Source: Podocnemis expansa
Taxonomy: Eukaryota > Chordata > Testudines > Podocnemididae
Direction: 5' to 3'
Assembly: GCA_007922195.1 (NCBI GenBank)
Contig: ML681996.1
Coordinates: 19,633,555-19,697,554, forward strand
DNA length: 64,000 nt
Positions 11,463 to 24,026 of this stretch are shown here, piece after piece (positions within the stretch are counted from its first letter, which is position 1; each line of letters starts with the position of its first letter). The notes beneath the pieces are model-generated. The model worked only from the letters and a program-made list of their open reading frames with translations, ran no database searches and had not been told where the DNA came from. Both the position numbers and the translations under genes were made by a program.

Positions 11463-12312
11463 GGTAACAAAGATATTGCAGTTGAGAATGGGAATCCCAC
11501 TTGAAGAAGGCAGGCTTCATACAGCAATTAACTGAAATGAGAAGGAACATGGTGTCTATTGTGACCAGAAGTTAATTTTGATACAGTGCCAAAGACAAAT
11601 GCAAAGAGAAACTGTGCAAAGATACTCTTTGGCACTGTTTATGGAACAATTAATTCCTTCTATACCATTTTTCCTCTAGTCTATTTTACAAAATAATATT
11701 TTGTGAAATCATTGACTGTCAAAATGTTTTGGTTTTCACATAATTTTTTTCAAGGTTTTTTTAATGCATTGAAAACATTACTGATGTGGTTACTAAAATG
11801 TTATATTAATCTCAGACTGAGATTTTAGTAAACTAACAATTCTAACAGCCGTTTTGATAATATTTTTGTAAACCTGTCAATCCATTCTGGTAGCTTCAAA
11901 ATGGAAAATAAAAGTTGAACATTTAAAATATTTTGCAAAAATATTTTGGTTTTCAGTCAGTTCTATCTGTGAATTACTTTCGCCCACAAGCATCCCTGGT
12001 GTCTTCCACTCTTTCTTCTACACATGGAAAACCTGAGCTGGTCCATATGCCACTACCCTTTTCACACTTAAATTGAAGGACACAATCAGAATTTTGCTCA
12101 AGACAGGAGGTGTCCCAGCCCCCAGGTTACATACCTATCTGCCACAGAACTGTGTGGTATGAAGATCGCATGCACCAGGTTACAACACCACTCACTCAGC
12201 TTTGATTAAGCACCCTGTCCATCATAATGGGGATCCCAGTGGGCCAAATGCAAGAAGCATTGCAGTCTGGCACACAGGGTCACAGTGCCACTCAGGTTTG
12301 GTTTGCCCACCT
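11463..12312. other. Spacer, nothing recognised
   Basis: AT-rich DNA without a supported feature. Confidence 0.5.
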
Positions 12313-12985
12313 CTCCGTAGAATCATAGACATTTAGACATGGGAAGAATTTCAATAGGCCACCTAGTCTAGTCTGCTGCACACAAGACAGGACTACAAAA
12401 TAAACTAGACCATTCTTGACAGGTATTTCTCTAAACCAGTACTTCCCATCCTTTTTGGCTTGAGGGCCACATACCATTTTTACAGCCCTGAGGGGCCACT
12501 AGTATCTGCCAGCAGACCCTCCCCAACTTTAGCTGGACAGAAGGTGTTCAGTGAGGAAGAAAGATCCTCACTGCTTTCTCATCTCTCTGGCTTCAGCAGG
12601 GAAACCACACGTGTCCTGTAGTTCTGTGAACTACTCCTGGATCTCTAGGCAGTAGTTCGCTTCTGCAGCCAGGGGGATGGAAGATCAATTTTTTCTTCCC
12701 TCTGTCTTCAGCAAGGACCTCAGGAACCCAGGCAGAACTCTGCTCTAGCTGACAGAGGGGAGCACTGGTTACCCATCTGTTTGCCTACAGCAAGCAACCT
12801 GCACTGACGTCTTTTAGACCTGCAGAAAAACTCTCCACTTGGTTCCTCAGGTAGCAGCTCCCCTTTGCAGCAAGCAGGAGCACTGTGGGCCACTTTGAAA
12901 GTCTCTGATGGGCCACAGGTTGGGAATTACTGGTTTAACTTGTTCTTAGAAATCTCCAGTGACAGAGATTTTAAACAGACTTGGG
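12313..12985 (-). mobile_element. CR1 LINE 3' fragment, antisense, split by a hAT element
   Basis: On the plus strand this reads 'aatcatagacatttagacatggg', 'cacctagtctagtctgctgca' and, after the interruption at 12437-12932, 'ttcttagaaatctccagtgac'. These are the usual antisense words of amniote CR1 3' regions, in the right order on both sides of the insertion. The copy is short and decayed and holds no usable frame. Confidence 0.7.
12437..12932. mobile_element. hAT-like MITE inserted in CR1
   Basis: Terminal inverted repeats are CAGTACTTCCCATCC and, inverted from the right end, CAGTAATTCCCAACC. The flanks CTCTAAAC and GTTTAACT differ from each other, but each is close to the CR1 word GTCTAACC expected at this point, so they are probably two decayed copies of one 8-bp target site. 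'GAGGGCCACATACC' near the left end and 'GATGGGCCACAGG' near the right are typical hAT subterminal text. Confidence 0.75.
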
Positions 12986-14045
12986 TCTCTGGCCCACCAA
13001 GGACTCTCACCTGATCTGTGGTGTGTTGCTGTAGGACCCTGGGAGCTGGGGCCCATTTAAATCTCCTGCCCTGCACACAGTCACAGGGGAAAGTGGCCTA
13101 TCCAGAGAGCTGCCTTCAGGGACTGAGGATGGGGACCAGGAAAGGGATTTGGGAGCCCCTGCAGCACTGGGGGTGAAAGGGGAGCCCACACAGGTTAATA
13201 GAGTGAAAGTCCTGGTACTGAGGGGGAAAGACAGGGAAGGGAGGGGGAGGGAGAGGAGCCCACATCAGGAAAGGGAAGGGAGAGGGCAGAGGAGACTGCA
13301 CATGGAAAAGAAAGGGTAGGAGGGGAGCAGATTCCATGGGGAAAGGGGTGACCGAGCCAACACAGCAGTATGGCACAGCAGGGGCCAAGGAAGTGGCCTG
13401 GGAGTTGACAGGGCCAGGAAAGGGGAGCTTGCAGAGGAAGGGCATAGCGAGGTCACAGAGCAGGGGCCAGGGAATGGGTTGGGAAGCTGATGGAGCTGCG
13501 GAAGGAAAAGCATTCAGAGAGCCCACACAGAACAGGCAGGGAAAGGAACTGGGGAGCTGGGGAAGGTGTCAGAGAGTCCACATGGTACCAGGGAAGTGGT
13601 CAAGGAGTCAGTGAGTTGTGTGGCAGGGGGGTGAGGAAATTAGTTGGGATCCCAACACCTGGCCACAGTATTTCCTTCCCACTTCTGCCCCACTCCTCCC
13701 TTCCTCCACCCCTGCCATGCTCCATTGCTACCCCCTGCCCTTCCTACCATCCTTCCCTTGCCCTTGCCCCCCAGACAGCCATACTTGGAATCCCTTGTCC
13801 TGCAACATTCCCTTGCCACCCCAGCATTCTCTACCATCCCTCCCCATTCCTGCCCTGGCCTGCTTCCCCCATTCCTTCCTTAATCCTTCCTCCCCAACTC
13901 CTACCATGCTTCCTCTTTCTACCCTACCCCATCCTCCTTTGCCATCCTTACCCTGCCCTTGCTCCTCATGCTCCCCATGCTTTCTCTTTCCACCCCACAT
14001 GGCCCCACTGCCCTCCCTTACCCTATTTCACTCTTCTGTCACCTG
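12986..14045. repeat. Purine-rich then pyrimidine-rich low-complexity block
   Basis: From about 13080 to 13640 the plus strand is G/A-rich with degenerate repeats such as 'caggggccagggaatggg'. From about 13650 to 14040 it is C/T-rich ('ccatcctt', 'tgccctt'). The two halves look like a very degenerate inverted pair. Long frames across it (for example 13490-14224) are compositional. I found no terminal inverted repeats. Confidence 0.5.
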
Positions 14046-14379
14046 TACAAAATGATGCATCTTGGAAAAAAATAATAAAGATGAGCCTTTTTCATGTGAA
14101 AATGTGTCGTGTGCAATTGCAAAAGCAACTCCTATATAAAGGCTGCTGTAGAAAGGCTGGACATTATTTAGGAATGATGTTTAGGTATGAAATGCAAGTG
14201 CCTGTTTTTACAAACCTAATCTGAGTTTGTGAACCAGGGATTATTTTTTGACTGCTTAATTTTAATAATAATATCTACAGGCAATGAGGTTATTGAAGGC
14301 ACAAAGAGGCACTGACTTCTCTGACTGGCTGCTCTTTGCTTTCCCTATGCCCCTGCTGAGGCAAGAGGCAATGACAGCA
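14046..14379. other. Spacer, nothing recognised
   Basis: Short AT-rich stretch before the next GC-rich array. Confidence 0.5.
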
Positions 14380-14800
14380 GCACTGGGTGGGATGCGGAGC
14401 TGGTGGGATTGGCCAAGGCCTATTGCCAGTGGCAGGATCTAACTGTAGCTGGAAACCTGAGTTTATTGGTGGCGGCAGGACCTGGAACTGGCTGGGAGCT
14501 AGATTTGGCCCTGGCCAGGACCTGAGACCTCCACTAGAGGCAAGATCTGGGCTGGGGACCTAAGGCTGCCAGCAACAGCAGGATCCAGCCCTGGCCCAAG
14601 CTGGGGATGCAGAGCCACCAGCGGTGGAAGGATCCAGCCCTGGCTGGGCACCCAGACTTCCTGGCAGCAGCAGGATCTGGCCCCAGCTCTGGCCAGGAAC
14701 CATTGCTGCTGGTGACAGCAGGATCCAGCCCTGGCCAGGGACCCTGGGCCACTGGTGGCAGCAGTATCTTAGCCTGGCAGCAGGAGATGGATTTGGCCCA
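14380..14800. repeat. Degenerate minisatellite, about 42-50 bp unit
   Basis: About seven imperfect copies built around 'cagcaggatccagccctggcc'-like text follow one another. Overlapping frames on both strands are by-products of the GC-rich repeat. Confidence 0.6.
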
Positions 14801-15531
14801 GGAAGTGAAGGCACAGGGCTTGGAGGGTGTGGAGGAGAAGGGCTGGGTCAGCTGTGGAGCTGCCTTCCCTGGGGAAGCTCCAAAAGCCACCCATTTGTAA
14901 CTGTCTTTGGATAGTTGCCTGGAATTTCAGAAATGGAACTGATGCTGCTTGCACGGCTAATGCATCCAAATCTGAGTGCCTGGACTTCTGATGAGACACT
15001 AACCAGATGTTAGATAGCAGGAAACAATGTTACAAGTAAAGCTACATACTGGGAATGTCAGGATCAAGGAGAAATATGTAAGTGCCTTATGCATTGTTTC
15101 AGCTGTTGGGCATTAGCTACCGCATACATTCATATCACAGTGACCTCTAACTTTTTCTGATAATGGTATCAAAACATGCTTTAACATATTTGGTTTGATT
15201 AAAACATTGTTTTTCTCTTAATATGAACAGAAAAAAATGTATCTGGTGTAGGTTGTGTGACGGAAAATATGCCTTTGCTACAATAGATGTTTTATTAAGG
15301 TAAATTGCAGCAGTTCTAACACATTGCTTAAGGTAGACAAAACAACCTTAGTGCACCAGACAGCATCATTCTGCACCTGCATTATTATTCACTTTGTACA
15401 TTACTAGGTTTATATAAATTGTTGCAGTCAGATTATATTAGGAAACCAACAAAAATGAAAATGAAAGATTATTACTATTAGTACTTTATTACTATTAAGT
15501 TCATTCTGACACTGCTCACAATATGCTAGAT
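14801..15531. other. Spacer, nothing recognised
   Basis: No supported feature. Confidence 0.5.
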
Positions 15532-16060
15532 CAGAGATAAGCAAACTACAAACCATGGGTCAGATCCAACCCACGGGAGCCTTAATCTGGCTCACCAGCT
15601 GAGCCTTGGCCCCACTCTTTCCTACCACATGGACCCACCAGAGCGTGGATTGAGTGGGGCACCACTCTTCCCTCCAAGCTGTACCCCCTTCCCCGATTGG
15701 AGTGCAGCAAGAGCTACTCAGAACTGATCAGCTGTTGCTGTGCTTCTGGCTCCAGGCAGGCCCCTCTAGTGCCATGGGGAAAGGATGGATCCTAGCGGGA
15801 GGAGTGCCACCGCACTGATTAGCTGAGCTCAGGAGCGCAGCTGATCAGTGTTGCACTGTTCTAGGTTCCGCCCCTTCACCATGACATTAGAGGACCCTAG
15901 CCAAAGTGCAGCAACAGCTAATCCACTCTGCTCAGCTTTTGTTGCCTATGTTGTTAGGATAAGTAAGCAAGCCAGGCCTCATGAGCACAGAGAGTGTCTG
16001 GGTAGGCAGCATGCTGGCTGTCTGCTGTGACATATTCACTCTCCATTCCATGCATGCCTC
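15532..16060. mobile_element. hAT-like left end, right end not found
   Basis: CAGAGATAAGCAAACTACAAACC followed by 'caacccacgggagcc' resembles the left end of hAT elements that begin CAGAGGTGGGCAAACTA and continue with GGCCC words. I could not find the matching right end, so the right boundary is a guess. Confidence 0.4.
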
Positions 16061-16951
16061 AGGTCATGTACACCTATCCAACCCCCTCCCTCCCTTGCCT
16101 TATATGGAAGCTAGTATTTTCTAACCTGTAAAGACCGCCCCTCACCACCACCCTGACCCTCTTCCCATATATGAAGTTGTTTTTTCCAAAGTGTCAGAAA
16201 AACTAGTTTAAACCAGTAAACAAGCTGCCTGTATTTATAAGCAATTGCCATACTACTTCCATCTTTGAAGCTGCTACTGTTTTGTTCAGTGCTCCCAGTA
16301 CTGGTACTGTAAATAAACCTCTTCAGTGTTGTCTATATTGCCTGATCCTTCTTGGAGGGATCTTTCCAGACTTACACTATCAAGACCCCTCTAGTGCGGT
16401 GGAGCTCCACCATTCACCCTCCAAGTTCCATCCTTTCTCCCTAAAACTCCTCATTCTAGCTCCATCCCCCCATCTATAGGTGGTGTGGCCACTCCTCCCA
16501 AAACTCCCCCTTCTAGTCCCACCCTCTCTTACATTTTGCCTTCTGGCTAAAGATGTTGCCTGCTTCTGTGCTATATTCTGCACAAACAGGGTGGAAGACA
16601 GGGTTTTTGTCCTAAGTAATCCAAATAGACAAACAAACAGACAAAGATAGGCAATAATAGTACATGATCATTGCAATGATTAGCTGCAACGTGATCATGC
16701 AATATTTTGGTATTTTATATATAATGCAGCCATAGTAAGTGTGCTTTATTTAATTGGGGATATTACAATCCCAAATCATCCCTTAATCTCACAATATTAG
16801 TCAGCAAAATTTTTTGCAGCTATAATAAGCCATTGCAACTTAGTAAGGATTATGGAGTTTCTTCATCACTTGAAATGTTTAGCAGAAGGTATTTTTCTAA
16901 AAGATACTCATACATCAGCTCAAGCACAGGTACTGAAATTGAAAAAGGCCT
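16061..16951. other. Spacer, nothing recognised
   Basis: Mixed-composition DNA with no gene or transposon terminus that I can support. Confidence 0.5.
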
Positions 16952-16953
16952 TA

Positions 16954-17722
16954 CCATATATACTCATGTATAAGCCAAGAAATTTGTGTCTTGAAATCCC
17001 CCTTGAAAAGGGCACTTGGTTTATGCACTGGTCGGTGTGTCCAGGAAATAGAAGAAATCCAGCAGAACACTGTGGCAGGGAGCAGCCTCAGCCCTGGCTG
17101 GAAGTTTTGAAATCTCCCATTCTAAGCCTGCTCAGAGCAGGCTCAGAGTCGGAGCCCCAGCATGTGGCATGGCCTCCAGGGTGGCTAGGTAAGGGGGCCC
17201 TGGGTGAGGCAGGTTGGCCCAGGGGAGCAAGTGTCAGGGTGGGGAGCAAGGGAGGGGGTCACGGACTCCAGGGAAGCTGCTGGCATGGAGGGGAATTAAA
17301 GAAAGGGTTGGGAACTCAGGGAAAACTGGCAGCGCAGGGCGGGCGGGGGGTAATGAAAGGGCTCAGGGACGTGACAGAAGCTGGTGGTGTAGGGCAGAGG
17401 AGTTAGGGAAGGGGTTGGGGATGCAATGAAAGCCAGTGGCATAGAGCATGAGGGTTAGGGAGGGGGTCAGGGACACAGTGGAAGGCAATGGTGCAGGGCG
17501 AGGGAGTAGTGAAAGGGTCAGGGACATGGAGAATGCCAGCGCTGCAGGGTGGGGGCATTAGGGAAGGGGTTGGGGGTGCGGGGAAAGCTGGCAGCACAGA
17601 GCGGCAGGAACCAGCTCCAACTTACCTCGACGTATACATAGGTCATGCAATTTTTCAGTTTCTGTGGTTTATAATCCAGTGTTGGTTTATAGACAGATCA
17701 GCTTATATGTGAGTATGTCTGG
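16954..17722. mobile_element. Nonautonomous DNA transposon with TA target duplication
   Basis: The left end CCATATATACTCATGTATAAG and the inverted right end CCAGACATACTCACATATAAG match at most positions. Both ends abut TA (16952-16953 and 17723-17724), the target of Tc1/mariner-type elements. The core is a G-rich tandem array, listed separately. No transposase is present. Confidence 0.7.
17256..17606. repeat. G-rich minisatellite, about 51-56 bp unit
   Basis: Roughly six copies of a unit that runs GGGAC/T...GGAAAGCTGGCAGC...GTTAGGGAAGGGGTT form the core of the TA-flanked element. Confidence 0.7.
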
Positions 17723-17724
17723 TA

Positions 17725-19125
17725 GAACAGGATGTCCTGTGGGGTTTGTTACTCAGAAGACCAGGTAAGATTATTACAGTTATCCTAGCCTTTAAAAAAT
17801 ATCTATAAATGGTAAATATGGATCTTCAAGAAGGATTGACTGGAGGACAATGCTCTTTTGGATAAGCTCACAAAAAGGTATGCCCTGCATCAGGAAAGGA
17901 CGCACATAGAAATGTGTGTATGAAGTGACAAACAGTGCTATGAGCTGCCATTTCTGGTGGAGTAAAAATGAGAACCAAACAAAAACTAGACAAATGAAGA
18001 GCAGAGAAAAGCAGGGACTCAGTGGCAATGACAAGAAGCTCCACCATTGTTAGGCAGCAGAGGAAGAGAAGCCAGTTCAAAGATTTCAAAGAGATAATTG
18101 GTGACATGTTCAGGTCAACAGGTAAAGAAAATGATTTAAGTAGCAGCCTCTGCCACTCTTCAGTTCATTCCAAATTTCAATGTGTACTTCAAGGAAGACC
18201 AAACAGGTTTTAGCATATTCTATTTTTTTTTCTGTATTATAAAATTGTAAATTATAAAATGTACTTAAAACCAAATTCTGTCCTTGTCATGCAACAGGAA
18301 AGTTAATCAGAATAAAATGAGTCCCAAGTGCTGTAAGGATCATTATAAAATCATTGGAAATTTAATTAAAAACTGAAGTTATATGATTTGACATTAAAAG
18401 ATCAGCCAATGATACAGTACATTAGATGTTGTTCCACTCCTTCCCAATGAGACGGGGTTCAAGGATTCAGTAGCAACAAACACAGAGCCACATTTAGCAA
18501 ATAAACCTGATTTATTAGCTAAGAAACTACTTTTTTTGCCCAAACTCTTGAAAATAACTGGCATTAAAATAAAGTAAAATGAACAGCTTATGCCCCTTCA
18601 GTAGTCAGGGACCCTTAGCAACCATGGGCTTCAGCAGGGGAGTGTTGGGCGAGGCACCATGAGGATCCTGCAGTGAGGGGTGTCACTGTTGCTGGGCACA
18701 AGGGGCTGCAGACTCCCCCTATTTATCTCAGAGAGCCCTGGCAGCAGCAGGAGCTGCATCCAGCAGTGGTCGGGGCCGCATCCGGTGCACTGCCTGCCAC
18801 TGACTAGCAGCTGCCACCAGTGAAGGGGCTGGATCAGGCCTAGGCTGCCTGCCAGCAGCCAGTAGCAGCAGCCACAGTGGTCAGGTATGGATTGGGCTGG
18901 GCTGCTGCTGGGAGGAGCCCAATCTGACTCCTGGATCAGGTCTTAGGCCAGATCAGGCCCCAGCTCAGGGCCACATGTCAGGAGGCGGGGCCTGACCTCA
19001 GCCACATCACTTTTTCCAGGCAGCAATGCCTCTGCCTGCATTGAAGTCCATTGAAGTCAGGTAATGAGCCCTATTTATAGCTCATTATTCACAGAGAGGG
19101 ATAATCAAGCCCTGCTTTTAGTCAC
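17725..19125. other. Spacer with a GC-rich second half
   Basis: 17725-18540 is AT-rich and unremarkable. About 18600-19010 is GC-rich with repeated 'cagcagc', 'gccaccag' and 'ctgggc' words, like the cores of other elements here, but I found no terminal repeats. Confidence 0.5.
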
Positions 19126-19128
19126 GTA

Positions 19129-22100
19129 GGCTATGTCTACACTGGTGGGCCCTGGGAAGTCAACTTAACAGGGTCAACTTTAAGTCAACCATTTTAAGTC
19201 AACTTCAGGGTATGTCTGTCCTGGACACAGTGAAGATATACCCAGGGGCACCCCATGCCTTCTCCCGATTGGGCTCCCAGAGTCCAATCAGCTCTGAGGG
19301 CCTGATCTGTCCCAAGCCGCTGCTGGCAAGCTGCAGGGACCTGCATCTGGCTCCCAGCCTCTTCCAGCAGGCTGCAGGGCTGGGAGCCGGCTCCTGCCAC
19401 CCATGGAGACTCCCAGCCCCTTGTGGCAGGCAGTGCAGCCTGTGGCCAAAGGTTTGAGAGCCCAAAGGGGTTCCCAGCCTCTCTCCACAGGCTGCAGGAG
19501 CCAGCTGCCAGCCCCTACTGCCTGCAGAGAGGGCTGGGAACCCCACTGGGCTGCCAGCCCACAGCCACAGGTGGCGGAGACTAGAAGCTGGCTCCTGCCC
19601 CCCCCCCCATGGCAAGGGGCTGGGAGCCCAATCTGAGTCTAAGCCCCTTGCCGGTGGCAGCAGGAGGCTCAGAGCTCGATTTGGCCCTCAGCCACTTGCT
19701 GCAGCAGGCAAGCAAGTCAGAGCCTAGTCAATTTCCAATCATGCCCTGGGATGGGGAAAAGGGTAGAGCAGGGGTGTCCAAACTTACGGAACTCAAGAGC
19801 TGCACTAGTTGATTATTAAACCTTCGAGAGCTGCACTGAGACATATAACCACATATTTTTACCTACTACAAAATTACTAAGCTTAAAATTCATTGTGCAC
19901 TTTAATTTTATTGTAAAAATAGGGCAAATATTGATCCACTAATGTCAGATTCTAATAATTATTTAAGATTACCATGAAACTAGGCCTATACAGTGAAAAT
20001 TTAGCTGTTGCTAGATGTAGAACATTACAGGCTTGTGGCAAGTTTTTTTTTTTTTTTTTTTTTTTAAATCTGGGCAGTAACTTGTCAATGCAGCAGGTTA
20101 AAGCTCTGAGACGCTGATCTCTAAGTATTGCACAATGTTTTGAATTTCATTGTGGAATATGATGCTTCACAGCAGTGAGTTGTGCCAAAAATTGCAAGTA
20201 ATGCACCTTCAGTTTTCAACTTTTCTCCTTTGTATTTTCATTTCTTAGTATTCCACATCATGTTTAGGACTTGTAAAACATTTTAACAACGAGTAAGCTG
20301 CATTAGGGCCTATCAGAAAATCTAAACATGCTATGGCTTCTCTGTCACACTTTTCTCCCCCCGCCCCCATTGCTGCTTCCCTGCAGTCTCTTACCACACT
20401 GCCGCTTCTCTGCTCTCCCCAACCATGCCCCACTTCTGCCTCCCACCTCATCCTGGCACCTACCATGCCCCCGCTTCCCTGCCAATATTTCTGCCAGTAA
20501 ACTCGTTCACTAAAATATTCATGGACAATGAAGACAAAAGGTCTGAGGACTCAGACACAATTAATTTTAAAATGAGAGTAATAGTGAGGGAAAACACTGC
20601 TTTCATCTTAATCCTGTGAAGAGGTGCACACAGGGACACCTTTTCAACTGTTCAGAATCACAACAGATCAATGAGAATTTAGGGGGACATAAAATGCAAG
20701 ATCAGAGCCTGTTTCAGTAAGTGCTTTGGAGTACATGCACAGAAGATACTATGGAAAAAAACTCACTGAGTTTATTCAGTTTGGGGTCAGACCCTGTATA
20801 AATTCTAAATATCAATATTTGGTTTTTATAATACAAAGTAAAATTGTTATTGGTGAGAGATTTTTTTTTCATAAAGTTTACAACACAATTTTCTGTCCTC
20901 AGCCCTTCACAACAATTACTTTTGTCTAATGGGCTCAGATACCCATAGAGTCACTCATTCAGACTGCACTGAAATATAAATAGATTTTGACTATACAACA
21001 AAAAAAGAATTAATACATATTGAATGCTATTTAATCAGTAGAAGTATAGTGCTGCTATTGAACTTTGCAGTGAATGTAAATTATCTTGGTAATTGACTTA
21101 GTTATATTAATTAAAATTTTCTTGTAAAATAAATGTGCTAGCAGTTCCTTCTGCAAACAGATGACATACTGATGTCTCAGGCACACTTGTTTAATGGACT
21201 TAAGGAATATTTTTTTTTTCCTAAAGCCAGTTTTCTGTAGTGGTGGTCTACCCTAAGTCTAAATCATTTTGCATGCTGAAAATGAATCATGATCCACAAT
21301 AAGCACTTGTAACATTCTTTAAACAGAGGGTTTTTTTTTAATAACTTTTGACAGTAGTCAGTGGTTTTGGATGTAACACTTGTGTCAATTTTCAGTCATT
21401 TCTGATGATTCTTATTTAATTCTCAAAATAGAAATACAAGAGAAATAATTTTGCATTATATTAGGATATCTGGAAATACCAGGTGATTTTTAAAAAAGAA
21501 AATTAATTTACAATTGTTTTTCAGTTTTAAATTGCTAATTATCATCACTTATCTGTAGTTCATTGTAGACTTGTTCATGATCAATTTATGTTGCCAGTTT
21601 TAAAAAATATTTACCCAGAAAACCATATCAAAAAGAAAAGTATTTAAAAAATTATGCACTGATGTTATTAAAGACTATGTCATTATGCACACAGACAAGG
21701 AGGGTAGAATTAATATTGTGGGGGTAAACTGTAGAATCTGGCAGTTACTGAATTTGAGTGCCTGTCCTTCCACCTAACTGAGGAAGTTGCCTTTCCCTGT
21801 GGGCTCTCACAATGCTGCCCCTCCCCTCCTGGCTCTTACCAAGCTGCTTTTTTCTGCCCATGAGGCTCTCACAATGCGGCCCCTCCCCTGCGGGCTCTCT
21901 CAATGTGGCCCCTCCCCTCCCTTCCCCGCTCTGACCAGTCTGCTTTTTCCTGAAGCTCTCACAATGCTGCTCCTCGGCTGCCGGCTCTCAGCCTGCCCCC
22001 ACCTCTCTGCTGTCCCCGATGATTGCAAATTTCTCTCCCCTGTCTCCCACCATGCTGCCCTTCCCTCCTGTGCTCTCCAGGGAGCTACAATTTTTCTTTA

Positions 22101-22331
22101 AAGAGCTGCATGCAGCTCGCAAGCCACAGTTTGGCCACATCTAGGGTAGAGGGTGGGCCCTGCCCTGTAAAGTCATCTTAAATGACTAAGTCGACTTACA
22201 GGTCTGGAGTTATTAAGATGACTTTAGCAATTGCTTAAGTCAATTTAATAATTTCTAAATATAGATGGGGAGTGGCTTAAGTCAACTTAAGAGGCTTTAA
22301 ATTGACTTAAGACCATAGTGTAGACACACCC
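19129..22331. mobile_element. Harbinger-like element (AAGTCAACTT type), split by hAT
   Basis: The left end GGCTATGTCTACACTGG and the right end AGTGTAGACACACCC are the family terminal repeats. Both subterminal regions carry repeated AAGTCAACTTAA/TTAAGTTGACTT words. The core (19215-19745) is GC-rich and repetitive. Without the hAT insertion at 19769-22143 the element would be about 0.8 kb. The 3-bp flanks GTA and ATA match only partly. Confidence 0.75.
19769..22143. mobile_element. hAT-like element with perfect 8-bp duplication, nested
   Basis: The ends are CAGGGGTGTCCAAACT and, inverted from the right, TAGATGTGGCCAAACT. The flanking octamer GGGTAGAG is identical on both sides (19761-19768 and 22144-22151), which fixes the insertion exactly. 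Near each end is a copy of 'agagctgca', and C-rich tandem text lies at 20350-20480 and 21785-22080. At 2.4 kb it is long, but I find no transposase frame; the middle is AT-rich with a T25 run at about 20042-20066. Confidence 0.85.
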
Positions 22332-23499
22332 ATAGACTGCTAAATGGTTGTTACTACTATCATAAATCTATAGACTACTTGAACACTAATAATCTTACCA
22401 ACAATTACTAATTTATTATTTATTCTGGCAGAGCTGAATTTTTTTGCTTGTCACAAAATCTTCTGTTGGCCCCACAGATGTAATAGCATACTGTTGCAGG
22501 CATTACTGGAACATAACTGTCTATGAGGGTGACTCACCAGACTTTTAAGTGGCACTATGTAATTGAAGACTGGATCAATTACTCTTCCATTTATGCCTTA
22601 AAGAATGGATAGCATTTGGTGTTAGTGCAATGCATTTGGTGTTAGTGCAATGGAATATAAATATTTATAGGGGTTTTGCCCTTTTTTTCTAAATTACACT
22701 TACAGACTTATACTTACTCTGTAGAGTTTTGGATTTTATCCTATTATTTCCTTTCCTAAATATTTTCCATTTTTTTAAATGCACCTAATTCGATTGATTC
22801 TGCATGCACCTATAGAGCTTAAAATATAAGAATTAACATACACTCAGTTCTCAAATAAAATTTCAGTACAAGAAAGCCAAAAGACTAAATCCTCATATCC
22901 TTTGAATGGCCCCACTGAAATCAAAGCTACTGCTTGGTTTAAGTAAGGATATCACATTCTAACTCTACATAAACAGAAAAAATGACATCTTGGACCCATT
23001 AAGTCCATGGCAACATTGCCATTGACTTCAGTTGGGCCAGGATTTTTCTTAACTATCTGTGCATACACCTATTACAACTTTGCAAAGCAAATTTTGATGC
23101 TATCATTTCACAAACAAATTCCAGAGTTTCGAATCTTCTTCAGATAAAGAGTTGCAAACAGCCTCCCAACACTCAGATCCAAGAACCTTATCATGAGAAC
23201 ATTAAGGTTGGCAACTGTAGATAAGTACTGCCCAGGACAACCCCCTCATGGCTTAGTGGCTTAGAACAGCTTTGAAGGCACCCTTCCTTAATTTCCCTCT
23301 GTTCTTAAAATAATCCAGATTCTTTAAAACAAATTCCCCCATCTCTTAAGATCTAATGCAGTCAGATCAATCAGCTCCCCCAAAAAGCTTTTTTTTTTTT
23401 TTTTTTTTAGATTCAAAGTTTGCTTTTTGTGGGCTGAGCATGTGTTTCTAGTTTTGGTCTTCTTAGTGTGGAGGAATTCCATGGTTGAAGCCTAACAAT
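22332..23499. other. AT-rich spacer with T20 run
   Basis: Contains a T20 run (23389-23408) and the short duplication listed at 22612. Nothing else is recognised. Confidence 0.5.
22612..22651. repeat. Perfect 20-bp tandem duplication
   Basis: GCATTTGGTGTTAGTGCAAT occurs twice head to tail without a mismatch. Confidence 0.95.
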
Positions 23500-24026
23500 G
23501 TGCTGAGGCCTAACAGCATTGAAACACAGATAGCTTAGTGGGGGGGGGGGAGCTGCAGTTTCTCTAGCGCGCCTGGAAGAGCGCCAGTATAAGCAACTAA
23601 CTGATAAGGTACTCTGTAAAGAGCTTTGCTGTGTCTGTATCCGTGCTTCAAGGACAAGCTGTGTACTGAAATTTGGAGACAGAGAAGGTGTTTGGATTTG
23701 CCTGCAGAAGTCTAAATGTCAGTCTACCGAGATAAAAGCAAACCCGTTTGGGCCAGTTCTGTGGCAAGGCCAGAGGCCTGTGGCACAGATGAATTATGAT
23801 TGGAGGTTATGTGGGGGTAAGGTGGGTCAAAAGAAGGGGTGTAATTGGGGGAATTTGGGTGCAAAAAGGCTGGACCCAGAACTTAATTGGTTATACAGCA
23901 ATAATTTATGTTTTGTAATATGATGTAATATGTCACTATATAAGAATAATATACACTATTCTTGGGGCTCTTGGGTACTTGCCCTTGGGCCTGCAGCTGT
24001 GTAGAATATACTTCACTCCTCACTAA
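23500..24026 (+). mobile_element. Possible LTR fragment
   Basis: The stretch has a GC-rich upstream part, 'ctatataagaataat' (about 23937) as a TATA candidate and downstream text like an R-U5 region. A MITE sits at its right edge. I cannot define both ends or a target duplication, so the call is weak. Confidence 0.25.

Noticed and set aside
13490..14224. 244-codon plus-strand frame
   Set aside because: Longest plus-strand frame, but it runs through purine-rich and then pyrimidine-rich low-complexity DNA and has no recognisable motif.
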